DNA of 64,000 nt from Flavobacteriaceae bacterium R38 (lineage in GTDB: Bacteria; Bacteroidota; Bacteroidia; Flavobacteriales; Flavobacteriaceae), in assembly GCA_009901575.1 (NCBI GenBank), contig WXYP01000001.1:372001-436000 (forward strand). Direction: 5' to 3'. Each line of letters opens with the position of its first letter. The first letter of the stretch is position 1. Below the pieces are notes generated by a model. It worked only from the letters and a program-made list of their open reading frames with translations. It was not told the DNA's origin and searched no databases. A program made the position numbers and the translations under genes. Below are positions 9,674-17,105 of the stretch, one piece after another.

Positions 9674-9688
9674 AAAATAGTTTTTAAC

Positions 9689-11215
9689 ATGCTTAATACC
9701 ACCCATCCAAATCACTACAGTTTTACAGGAAAGCATCTTGAAATAGGTGTATTGGGTGGCATAAAACTATCGCAGTTGGATCGTTTACGGGTAACATTGA
9801 GCATCAATAAACTAAAATCTAGCACGAAACTTAGACATAATGTTGATTTATATAATGACAACCAACTAGAAAAGTTTATACGCACAGCAGCAGAGCGGTT
9901 GGAAGTTGGAACGAGTGTACTTCGTAGCACATTACAAGAGCTAACACACGCTTTAGAGAACTACCGTTTTTTACTTATCGAAAAGGAGCAGGAAGCAACT
10001 AAACCGTATAGCAAAGAGTTATCAGCCAGAGAGCAAAAGGAAGCGGAAAACTTTTTGAAATCTAAAGACTTACTAAAACGAACCAATGAGCTTATTGGAA
10101 AATCCGGAGTGATTGGCGAGGAAATAAGTAGATTATTGATGTACCTCATTTTTACATCAAGAAAAACGAGCAATCCACTTCATTGTATCAGTTTAGGGAG
10201 TAGTGGAACAGGAAAAACACACCTGCAATCTAAAGTTGCAGAACTGATACCACAGGAAGATAAAGTGGAAATTACAGTACTTAGCGCCAATGCTTTTTAT
10301 TACTTCAATAGAACAGAGTTGCAACACAAACTTATTTTAATCGAAGATTTAGACGGCGCAGAATCTGTGCTTTATCCTCTTCGGGAATTACAGAGCAAAA
10401 AACGTATTACAAAAACGGTGGTTCATAAAGATCGAAAAGGTACTACCAAAACCATACACTTAACAGTAGAAGGCCCTGTAAGTGTTGCAGGTTGTACCAC
10501 AAAGGAAAGCGTTTATGAAGATAACAGCAACCGTAGCTTTTTGCTATACATTGACGAGAGTGAAGCGCAAGACAAAAAGATCATGGATTATCAGCGTTTA
10601 CTTAGTGCAGGAAAAGTAAATGAACAAAACGAGATCGAAGCTAGAGGGTTATTGCAGAATGTACAACGGTGTTTAAAACCGATTAAAGTGATTAATCCTT
10701 ATGCAGAGTTTTTAGAGCTTCCAGGATCTGTTTTTAAACCTAGAAGAACCAACTCACATTATTTACAATTTATAGAAGCGATCACTTTTTATAAGCAGAC
10801 GCAACGGGAAAAGAAATATGATAAGGCTACAGGAGAAGAATATATCGAAACTACCATCGAAGATATACAGGAAGCGAATACACTTATACAAGAAGTACTA
10901 CTTCGTAAAAGTGATATACTTAACGGAGCTTGCAGGCAATTTTTTGAAATGCTTAAAGCCTATTTAAAAGCCAATAAGCAAACCTCTTTTACCAATGCGG
11001 AAATCAGAAGGCACTTGCGTATTAATCCAAGTAATCAAAAACGCTATATGCTACTGTTACAGCAGTCAGAACTTATTAGAAAATGTAAAGGAGATAAGCG
11101 CAACGGTTACAGCTATGAAGTAGTTACTTATGATGATTATATAATCACTAGCAACACAATAGAAAATGTATTTAAAACTACGATAGAACAATTAGAGGTT
11201 CAAAGTAGTTCATAG
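9689..11215 (+). CDS. P-loop ATPase of the mobile element
   Basis: 508 residues. It has a Walker A motif GSSGTGKT at residues 170-177 and a Walker B-like LILIEDLD with E219/D220. A later NRSFLLYIDES near residue 280 could be a sensor/arginine-finger region. Residues 1-110 are a possible DNA-binding helical part. The C-terminal 120 residues (FTNAEIRRHLRINPSNQKRYMLLLQQSELI) look like a winged helix. The layout is that of DnaC/MCM-like AAA+ proteins that open DNA or load helicases. The gene is followed by two recombinases and an iteron array, so a job in element replication or in activating recombination is plausible. I cannot assign a named family. Confidence 0.65.
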   Translation: MLNTTHPNHYSFTGKHLEIGVLGGIKLSQLDRLRVTLSINKLKSSTKLRHNVDLYNDNQLEKFIRTAAERLEVGTSVLRSTLQELTHALENYRFLLIEKEQEATKPYSKELSAREQKEAENFLKSKDLLKRTNELIGKSGVIGEEISRLLMYLIFTSRKTSNPLHCISLGSSGTGKTHLQSKVAELIPQEDKVEITVLSANAFYYFNRTELQHKLILIEDLDGAESVLYPLRELQSKKRITKTVVHKDRKGTTKTIHLTVEGPVSVAGCTTKESVYEDNSNRSFLLYIDESEAQDKKIMDYQRLLSAGKVNEQNEIEARGLLQNVQRCLKPIKVINPYAEFLELPGSVFKPRRTNSHYLQFIEAITFYKQTQREKKYDKATGEEYIETTIEDIQEANTLIQEVLLRKSDILNGACRQFFEMLKAYLKANKQTSFTNAEIRRHLRINPSNQKRYMLLLQQSELIRKCKGDKRNGYSYEVVTYDDYIITSNTIENVFKTTIEQLEVQSSS

Positions 11216-11216
11216 T

Positions 11217-11268
11217 GGTTCACTAGGTAAAATGAACCATTAGCATATCTGATAATCAAATGATTATC
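11217..11268. promoter_or_regulatory. paired inverted repeats ahead of the recombinase genes
   Basis: TGGTTCA (11217-11223) is inverted at TGAACCA (11234-11240), and GATAATCA (11251-11258) is inverted at TGATTATC (11261-11268). They fill the 90-bp gap between ATPase and recombinase. The first could be a terminator without a T run and the second an operator. A related TGATTATCT occurs near 14438 at the element's right end. Confidence 0.45.
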
Positions 11269-11305
11269 TAAGAAGTTCACAAAAGTCATAAAAACACATA
11301 CAATC

Positions 11306-12226
11306 ATGAAAAAACTACGTTTACAAAACGATGGGTACAGGCTTCTTTTGTTCAATTATAAAGAGTGGTTAGACATCTTAGGCTACGCAGAAAGCACCAT
11401 CTACTATCTTCCTAATCACCTGCAAGAGTTCTTTTATTATTTAGAGAGGCAAGGCATTAGCACTTTAAATGAAGTGCGTAACGAAACTATTAAAGATTAC
11501 TATGCAGAATTACAACAAAGAGCTAATGAGCGTACTAGTGGTGGTCTTAGTAATGCGTATTTAAACAAACACCAACAGGCGCTAAAGAAATTTAAGGAGT
11601 ACTTGAAAAATCATAACTACAAACATTTTAATATTCATCTGAAATGGGAGCAGTATAGCAACAACGAACATATTGATATTTTAACTCAAAATGAGATTAA
11701 AGAACTGTTTTTAGCTACTACTTATAGCCATGAAAAGGAAAGCTTCATGCTAAGAGACAGGGCACTACTTACCATACTCTATAGTTGTGGACTTAGGCGA
11801 AATGAAGCAGTACACTTAGATGTTAGTGATATCTATTTTGATAAGGATAGAATCTATGTTAGAAAAGGAAAGAATTACAAGGAGCGTTTTGTACCTATCA
11901 ATGATTATAATCTTAGAATCTTAGAAGATTATCTTTTTGAAGCACGACTGGAATTTTATAACGCCAATGAGAGTGAAGCCTTTTTTGTAAGCAGTCATGG
12001 AAAGCGAATGAGTGGTCAAAGTATGCTGAACCGCTTAAAACACTTAATCGAAATCACAGGCAATAAAACGTTACAGGAAAAGCATATTACCCTACACACT
12101 TTACGTCATAGCATTGCTACGCACCTTTTAGAATCAGAAGTGAAGATGGAGAGCATTAGCAAGTTTTTAGGGCATAGCTCTTTAGAATCTACTCAAATCT
12201 ATACACACCTAGTAAAGCAATTATGA
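11306..12226 (+). CDS. tyrosine recombinase 1 (catalytically complete)
   Basis: 306 residues, the usual XerC/D-like length. The N-terminal half is a SAM-like core-binding domain. The catalytic domain has the full set: R164 in CGLRRNE, H264 and R267 in LHTLRHS, H290 in FLGHSS and the nucleophile Y299 in QIYTHL. The enzyme should cut and rejoin DNA at the element ends, probably the TTTGG-centred sites in the RHS gene. The stop overlaps the next recombinase start by 4 bp (ATGA), so the two are translationally coupled and probably work as a pair. No orthologue name is assigned because these enzymes are too similar across Bacteroidota elements. Confidence 0.92.
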   Translation: MKKLRLQNDGYRLLLFNYKEWLDILGYAESTIYYLPNHLQEFFYYLERQGISTLNEVRNETIKDYYAELQQRANERTSGGLSNAYLNKHQQALKKFKEYLKNHNYKHFNIHLKWEQYSNNEHIDILTQNEIKELFLATTYSHEKESFMLRDRALLTILYSCGLRRNEAVHLDVSDIYFDKDRIYVRKGKNYKERFVPINDYNLRILEDYLFEARLEFYNANESEAFFVSSHGKRMSGQSMLNRLKHLIEITGNKTLQEKHITLHTLRHSIATHLLESEVKMESISKFLGHSSLESTQIYTHLVKQL

Positions 12227-13110
12227 ACTATAAAGCGTATTTACAAAACAAAGGTTATAGCGAAACTACTATAGAAAGTTATGATCTTGCCAAATCCAGA
12301 TTTATCGAGTGGTGCATAAAACAAGGTACTTCTGCAAGTGAGATTGATTATAAAAAGCTGCTTAGCTATACCAAATCACTTACCAGAAAAGGAAACAGCA
12401 AACGTACTGTCAATCATAAACTAGCGATTATAAAAAACTACTTTGAATACTTGATGAAACAAAGCTACAGGGTAGATAATCCAGCAGAAGGAATCATTAT
12501 AAAAGGTGTTGTAAAAAAGCAACTTTATAATTTACTGGAAAGCGAAGAATTAGAAGATCTATATTACTCCTTCGAGACAGAAAATATAAAAGATCCCTAC
12601 CACCGATTAACTGCTAAAAGAAATAAAGTGATTATTGGACTTATGGTATATCAAGGGTTAAATACCACATCACTCATACAATTAGAAGTAAACCACGTAA
12701 ATATTTACAAAGGGAAAATCTATATCCCAAGTAGTAAAAGAACCAATGCAAGGGAACTGGAATTAAAGCCCTGGCAAGTGATCGAACTTTTAGAATACAT
12801 CAAAGAGACAAGAGAAGAAATAAAACAGCGAAAAATGGTAGAAAGTGAACGTCTTTTTATCCCGAACAATGCACGACTAGGAAATACCATTTTAAATATT
12901 ATAAAGAAACTTAAAAAGTACAATAGTAAAGTAGATAATATCAATCAAATTAGAGCTTCTGTACTTAGTGGTTGGACGAGACAATATAACCTTAGAAAAG
13001 TACAGGTTATGGCAGGGCATCGTTATATCAGTTCTACTGAAAAGTATGTGCAAGATGATCTGGAAAATCTACAGGAGATAATTAACAATTATCATCCGAT
13101 AAGTGAGTGA
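12223..13110 (+). CDS. tyrosine recombinase 2 (degenerate active site)
   Basis: 295 residues with a phage-integrase-like N-terminal domain (GYSETTIESYDLAKSRFIEW) and catalytic fold. At the first catalytic Arg position the sequence reads YQGLNTTSL, giving N147 instead of Arg. At the HxxR box it reads NQIR, so His is Asn (N241) while R244 is kept. H266 (MAGHR) and Y275 (EKYV) remain. The nucleophile is therefore present but two activating residues are missing. It overlaps recombinase 1 by 4 bp. It may serve as a DNA-binding partner in a mixed tetramer rather than as an independent enzyme; that role is inferred. Confidence 0.85.
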   Translation: MNYKAYLQNKGYSETTIESYDLAKSRFIEWCIKQGTSASEIDYKKLLSYTKSLTRKGNSKRTVNHKLAIIKNYFEYLMKQSYRVDNPAEGIIIKGVVKKQLYNLLESEELEDLYYSFETENIKDPYHRLTAKRNKVIIGLMVYQGLNTTSLIQLEVNHVNIYKGKIYIPSSKRTNARELELKPWQVIELLEYIKETREEIKQRKMVESERLFIPNNARLGNTILNIIKKLKKYNSKVDNINQIRASVLSGWTRQYNLRKVQVMAGHRYISSTEKYVQDDLENLQEIINNYHPISE

Positions 13111-13112
13111 AC

Positions 13113-13153
13113 GTTTAAATGGTGTTTAAATACTGTTTAAATAGCGTTTAAGT
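13113..13153 (+). repeat. four 11-bp iterons
   Basis: GTTTAAAT or GTTTAAGT begins at 13113, 13124, 13135 and 13146, exactly 11 bp apart, so all sites face about the same side of the helix. A GC-rich block with GCCGGC and GGCGCC follows at once. The array starts 3 bp after the second recombinase gene. Such iterons are typical of replication origins or recombinase arm sites. Confidence 0.75.
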
Positions 13154-13230
13154 TGCCGGCGCCTTTAAAAAAGAGTTTTTTTTATTAGGAGGTCTGAATT
13201 TAACTCATTTAAGTTTTTTAAACCAGTAAA

Positions 13231-13397
13231 ATGAAACGTATAGATTTTTTTAAAAAGGGAAAATAATGAAGTATCGTTTTTTACAAACGAGAAAATCCCT
13301 AGAAAAGAGGAAATAATACCTATAACAGTTAAAAAATCCATTAAACCAAAGATACTAAAAAACTATCATAATGAAAGTTCAAAATAGAAGTCCTTAG
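13231..13397 (+). other. three very short reading frames (possible leader peptides)
   Basis: MKRIDFFKKGK (13231-13266) ends in TAATG, overlapping the start of MKYRFLQTRKSLEKRK (13266-13316). MKVQNRSP follows at 13371-13397. All are very basic. The TAATG overlap resembles translational coupling. With such short frames chance is a real possibility; no promoter or homology can be judged. Confidence 0.25.
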
Positions 13398-13423
13398 AGA
13401 AAATAAAACATTGTACATTTACT

Positions 13424-13570
13424 CCTTAAAACTGTAACAAAATTAGCGAATACGTTAATAAAGATATGCCCGTTATGCCTGCAAGAAGGGAAACCCTTGC
13501 GCTGTATGTTACAGTACAGAAGGAAGGCTAAGACGGGTTCTTTTTAATCCTTAAAAAACTGTAACAAAAT
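13424..13570 (+). repeat. direct leader repeat flanking a structured RNA
   Basis: CCTTAAAACTGTAACAAAAT at 13424-13443 recurs at 13549-13570 with two extra A residues. The second copy ends in the start codon of the 90-residue gene. The predicted three-way-junction RNA lies between the copies. The arrangement suggests duplication of a 5' leader. Confidence 0.6.
13468..13545 (+). ncRNA. candidate three-way-junction structured RNA
   Basis: GCCCGT (13468-13473) pairs with ACGGGT (13533-13538), and GCCT (13477-13480) pairs with AGGC (13525-13528). Between them are two hairpins: GCAA...GGGAAACCC...TTGC (13481-13500) and CTGTA...TACAG (13502-13519). TTCTTTTT follows the closing stem. Nested pairing plus a T run is what a compact regulatory RNA or an intrinsic terminator with two arms would show. 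It could also act as single-stranded DNA during element replication. It lies just upstream of the 90-residue gene. Not matched to any named RNA family. Confidence 0.55.
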
Positions 13571-13841
13571 GAAATCAAAAGATTTTACTGGAAAGTATGC
13601 GCTTACTTTGCATACTGATCCCCACACCGAAGAAAATTATATTAAACTTCCTGTAGCTGATCTGGCAGAACTAGGTTATATGCAACAAGCTATTTTAGAT
13701 GGACTATTATACTTAGTTCAAATAGAAAATAGACAAGAAGAAAAAGAACTACAAAACAGTATGTACTGGCTTTTAAAAATCCTTTTAGCGAGTTACCCAC
13801 AAGAAGAACTGGAGGGTATCTCTGAATGGCTTAAATCTTAA
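13569..13841 (+). CDS. 90-residue element protein of unknown function
   Basis: 90 residues, starting at the ATG that closes the second leader repeat. The sequence is soluble, mildly acidic and helical: an N-terminal beta-like stretch (GKYALTLHTDPHTEENYIKLPVADL) precedes helices with AILDGLLYLVQIENRQEEKELQNSMYWLLKILL. No signal peptide, membrane segment or known motif is seen. It is the last gene of the element before the palindrome-rich end. Its 5' region holds the structured RNA, so its expression may be controlled by that RNA. A small DNA-binding or directionality factor is possible, but nothing in the sequence proves it. Confidence 0.6.
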   Translation: MKSKDFTGKYALTLHTDPHTEENYIKLPVADLAELGYMQQAILDGLLYLVQIENRQEEKELQNSMYWLLKILLASYPQEELEGISEWLKS

Positions 13842-13922
13842 CTAAACTCCACGCAAAGCAAGTCCAGTTTTTTAGGTGTAAAAATCCTCTGTGCTTGCTT
13901 TGCTTCCTTGCCCCTACATCTT

Positions 13923-14577
13923 CCAAGCTATCTTTACATAACGTTGCATTACAGGTACTAAAGCCCCGTAATAACGCTATGTAAAATAGCCCGCATCCCC
14001 CCACCGCCTAAAAAACCAAAAAACAACTCATATCAAGATGTGTCTTTGTGTACACAAAATCAAAAGAGAATCGTAAGCAAGAGGGTAACGTGCAAATGCA
14101 ACGTTACGATATATAAACAACTGTAAAACAGATGCCTAAATTTGTGATATAAAATAAATTTTGCGCTAAAACCTCTGAAAACCCTAGTAAACACTGAAAA
14201 ATTTTGGAGCAAACTCCTGTTTACGTGACGTTCAATCGCCACTTAGGCTATCCTTTTAAAAATGGCTGATCGCACTTACGCATCAGCCCTCTTCTATCAT
14301 CCCTTTTTAAAAGGTCAAAAGAGCGTCAGCTTTTACCCCAAATCTTACCATAACTAATACTATTTTGCGAAGGATTTTTTAAAGTCCCCCTTAAATATAA
14401 TGGGGACTAACTCGACGGTGTTTTTACGTTTATATCTGATTATCTGATAGTTATCTAAAAAACGAAATTTTACTAAAAAGCAGAGAACTTAGCGGCTATT
14501 TTACATAGTGTGCTTATAGTACAGAAAAGTAAAAATGAATGCTACTATAAGAGCACATTATGTAAAGATAGCTTTGG
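13923..14577. repeat. palindrome-rich right end of element, two hairpins in inverted orientation
   Basis: The region 13842-14729 has no convincing gene. Just after the 90-residue gene GCAAAGCAAG/CTTGCTTTGC forms an inverted pair (13853-13903). Hairpin 1 (13927-13990) and hairpin 2 (14495-14572) share arms GCTATcTTTACATA in opposite orientation; the outer pair is CCAAGCTATCTTTACATAA at 13923 versus TTATGTAAAGATAGCTTTGG at 14558. Between them are TTTGTGTACACAAA (14045-14058), GTAACGT/ACGTTAC (14085-14107), a nested CCTTTTAAAAA and GGCTGAT hairpin (14252-14314) and AGTCCCC/GGGGACT (14383-14408). This looks like a control or att-arm region for recombination or replication. Confidence 0.65.
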
Positions 14578-14729
14578 CAGTAGAGCGAGGGAATAAGGAG
14601 TAAATTACTAGGTAATAAAATCAAGATAATGTTATAAAAAAAGTAAAAAACGTCTTACCTTTAAGGCACGTTCTTTAAAATTTTTTAGTGGCTCTGGTGG
14701 GTACTGGTCAAAAAAAGGGAGTGGCGTAA

Positions 14730-15698
14730 AAAAAATGCGTTAACTACTATCCCTTTGGCTTGCGTCATAAAGGGTACAACTCCAACCAAAATGGTAGAGA
14801 TCACAAATACCAATACAATGGAAAAGAGATACAGGAAGAACTTGGTCTAAATTGGTATGATTATGGAGCTAGAAATTATGACCAAGCTCTAGGTAGGTGG
14901 ATGAATCTTGACCCATTGGCAGAGAACTACTATTATGATTCACCATACGTTTATACAACTAACAATCCTATACTTTATATTGATCCAGATGGGCGATTCT
15001 GGAAACGTACTGTTGGAGAAGATGGATCAGTATCCTATGAAGCAGAAAAAGGTGATAGTGCATGGTCATTATTCAAACAATTTGGAGAGCAAGACGGATT
15101 CACTGCTGAACAAGCTAATGGCTTAGTAGAAGGCACTCTAGGTAGTAATTATATAGGAGAAGATGGAGGCTTAAAATCCAATGTTGAAATTGGGGATGTT
15201 CTGACTGTTTATAATGAAACAGATTCAGAAGAAGTTACGACAGATGCTACAACTACAGAAGATGTAGTTACAGAGAAAGAACCTCTTGTCGATCCAGAGG
15301 CTTGGCTGAAATGGTATAACGACCCAAGTGGATGGGGTAACTCTGCATTAAGAGAACTTGAGGTCTACAGAAGTTTTGAAAATAAGGAAGAAGGAGAAGA
15401 AGCCCGTGTTTGGCATTTGGTAGGACAGTTTCACAGAGAAATTGGTCAAGAAAGACAAAGAGGTGGTGGTTCAAGAACAGGAAGTGTTAGAGGCACAAGA
15501 AGTATTAGAGGTACAAGAAGTGGAAGAAGTAGTGCAACTAGTAAAAAATCTACAACAAGATCTAGTGCCAAACGGCAAACAGTCACAGTTTCTGGTCAAA
15601 CAAAAACAGTACAAACTGGACCGAGGGGCGGAAAATATTATATTAACAAAAATGGTAACAAGACCTATTTGAATAGAGATGGAACCAAAAGAAATTAG
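14730..15698 (+). pseudogene. silent RHS C-terminal tail, copy 2
   Basis: The frame opens after TAA at 14727, reads [10 protein letters not shown] and continues as the same tail found at the end of the large RHS protein (RHS core end, LysM-like stretch, basic [13 protein letters not shown] end). There is no ATG before residue 50 and no promoter was recognised; a TTG at 14760 is the only early alternative. It is a promoterless cassette that becomes expressed only when recombined behind an RHS body. Apart from the changed attachment codons it is identical to the expressed tail. Confidence 0.75.
14742..14758 (+). other. internal junction, attP-like
   Basis: AACTACTATCCCTTTGG joins the right end of copy 1 to the left end of copy 2. 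It again encodes N-Y-Y-P-F-G. As right end meets left end here, this junction should equal the attP of a circular element. The preceding in-frame stop is TAA at 14727. Confidence 0.75.
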
Positions 15699-15712
15699 TT
15701 AGAATAGGTTTA

Positions 15713-15751
15713 GATAAAAATACAGTCATGACTATTGACTGTATTTTTATC
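15713..15751 (+). terminator. perfect 15-bp hairpin, copy 2
   Basis: Same inverted repeat as at 8296-8334, between the silent tail and the second DUF2927-like gene. Confidence 0.6.
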
Positions 15752-15772
15752 CTTATATTTCAATTTAAAAAG

Positions 15773-16543
15773 ATGAGTAACAAAAAAATGGGACTGGTAA
15801 TACTTCTAATAGTTCTATCTTTAGGATTCTTTCTTTATCAAAAATTTATTAGAATTGATTATGAGCCTACTGCTTATGAATCTGAATTGATTGAATATTT
15901 TAAAGAGGTTGCTTTAAAATCTGAATTCGATGAAAATGTAAATAAGATCATTAAATGGAGAAAACCCATGCGTCTTTATGTTGTAACAGACAAAAATCAA
16001 ACATATGAAAAGCAAATGTTTTTTATACAAAATGCTATTAATAGCTTTAATACATTAGCCACGGATGGATTTAAAATTGAATTGTCAGATGACTTTGAAA
16101 ATAGTAACTCATATCTTTATCTGTGTAGTAGAGAAAAAATTGCTAAAGTAAATCCAAATTTTTATCAGCAACTTACTGATAATTTAGATGATAATTTATC
16201 TGGATTTGTATATATGGAATTTTATTGGACTAGTTATAATATATACAGATCTTCAATTTTCATTGATATAAATGATTCATTGGTTGTTCAAGAATCAACT
16301 ATCCTAGAGGAAATTACGCAAAGTACAGGTTTACCTAATGACCCTGAAAGTCATAAAAACAGTATTTTTTATGAGCATAAATCGGATGAAGATATTAATA
16401 TTAAAGAATATTCGGATTTAGATAAAGATGTTATAAAGCTATTATATCATCCAAGAATGAAACCTGGTTTAAATAGTAAACAAGTAGAAAGGGTAATTAT
16501 GAAGATTTTGAAGAATAGAGAAATTAAACTCTCTGGAGAATAA
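15773..16543 (+). CDS. DUF2927-like membrane-anchored protein, copy 2
   Basis: Identical to the protein at 8356-9126: one N-terminal hydrophobic anchor and a C-terminal DUF2927-like pattern (GLPND, NSIFY, HPRMKPGL). Here it follows a silent tail rather than a full RHS gene. If it is an immunity or partner protein, expression from both copies would raise its dose while the tail stays single copy. Any promoter would have to lie in the 74-bp gap containing the hairpin or upstream of it. Function remains unproven. Confidence 0.6.
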   Translation: MSNKKMGLVILLIVLSLGFFLYQKFIRIDYEPTAYESELIEYFKEVALKSEFDENVNKIIKWRKPMRLYVVTDKNQTYEKQMFFIQNAINSFNTLATDGFKIELSDDFENSNSYLYLCSREKIAKVNPNFYQQLTDNLDDNLSGFVYMEFYWTSYNIYRSSIFIDINDSLVVQESTILEEITQSTGLPNDPESHKNSIFYEHKSDEDINIKEYSDLDKDVIKLLYHPRMKPGLNSKQVERVIMKILKNREIKLSGE

Positions 16544-16595
16544 AACTACCCACTGGCGCGATTTTGTAAAGCGTGACTAGTTTTAAAAATAGAGA

Positions 16596-16626
16596 AGCCA
16601 CTCAATTAAATTTGAGTGGCTTTTTA
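16596..16626. terminator. bidirectional terminator, copy 2
   Basis: Same AGCCACTCAA/TTGAGTGGCT hairpin with T run as at 9179, between convergent genes. Confidence 0.8.
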
Positions 16627-16630
16627 TGTT

Positions 16631-16960
16631 TTAAGAATATGCTTTTTTGGTTTTATGGTAAGAGATTGCCATATCTATAAGGTCGTAGATTTTAGCTTTT
16701 TCTTCTTCGGTAAAACTCTCGATATCTTTAATTTTTTGTAGAAGTTCTTTATCCATTACCGTATCATCGCCACCTATTAAAAAATCAATGGTTACTCCAA
16801 GCGCATCAGCTATTGCTTTAGCAGTATCTATTGAAGGTTTAATCTCGTTACGTTCATATCTTCCAATTATGGGGGCAGATGTTCCTACCTTTTTAGCAAG
16901 CTCATCTTGCGACCATTTTAATCGCTTCCTGATAGATAATATACGTTCTCCAAAAGTCAT
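16631..16960 (-). CDS. XRE-family repressor, copy 2
   Basis: Identical 109-residue Cro/CI-type helix-turn-helix protein to that at 9214-9543, with the same divergent control region (palindrome TACTTATAAGTA at 17011-17022). Two copies of the repressor gene would tighten silencing of both recombinase operons if it acts in trans, as the layout suggests. The HTH is clear from RKRLKWSQDELAKKVGTSAP; the target is inferred. Confidence 0.88.
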   Translation of the reverse strand: MTFGERILSIRKRLKWSQDELAKKVGTSAPIIGRYERNEIKPSIDTAKAIADALGVTIDFLIGGDDTVMDKELLQKIKDIESFTEEEKAKIYDLIDMAISYHKTKKAYS

Positions 16961-16962
16961 AT

Positions 16963-17090
16963 AAAAGTATTGTAAGTAACCGTTTTTACTGGTTTAGAAC
17001 AAATTTAAGTTACTTATAAGTATTAAACAAATCAAATAAATGTTGTTATATTAGAACCTATTTATTAGTTTTGTTACCAATAAGTACTAT
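16963..17090. promoter_or_regulatory. divergent control region, copy 2
   Basis: Same three operator-like sites as at 9546-9673, centred on the palindrome TACTTATAAGTA. Confidence 0.5.
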
Positions 17091-17105
17091 AAAATAGTTT
17101 TTAAC

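Larger units (their letters stand above)
7337..14753 (+). mobile_element. RHS-tail-swapping integrative element, copy 1 (7417 bp)
   Basis: A complete unit bounded by NYYPFG-coding junctions. In order it carries an RHS tail, a DUF2927-like protein, an XRE regulator (minus strand), a P-loop ATPase, two overlapping tyrosine recombinases, iterons, a structured RNA, a 90-residue protein and a palindrome-rich right end. The exact ends depend on where within TTTGG the exchange took place. Tyrosine recombinases plus a short identical core at both ends make site-specific integration the simplest explanation. No relaxase, transposase or phage structural gene is seen, so transfer would need helpers. The unit displaces the old RHS tail to its right-hand side while joining its own tail in frame to the host gene. 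Confidence 0.85.

Noticed and set aside
13424-13570. Diversity-generating retroelement or retron RNA
   Set aside because: No reverse transcriptase is present anywhere in the window.
13927-13990. Integron attC-like hairpin
   Set aside because: The size and fold recall attC, but the right-hand GTTRRRY box is absent and no integron-type integrase is nearby.
14060-14242. 60-codon minus-strand frame in the element's right end
   Set aside because: It crosses several palindromes, has no known motif and lies in a region whose structure is better explained as non-coding.
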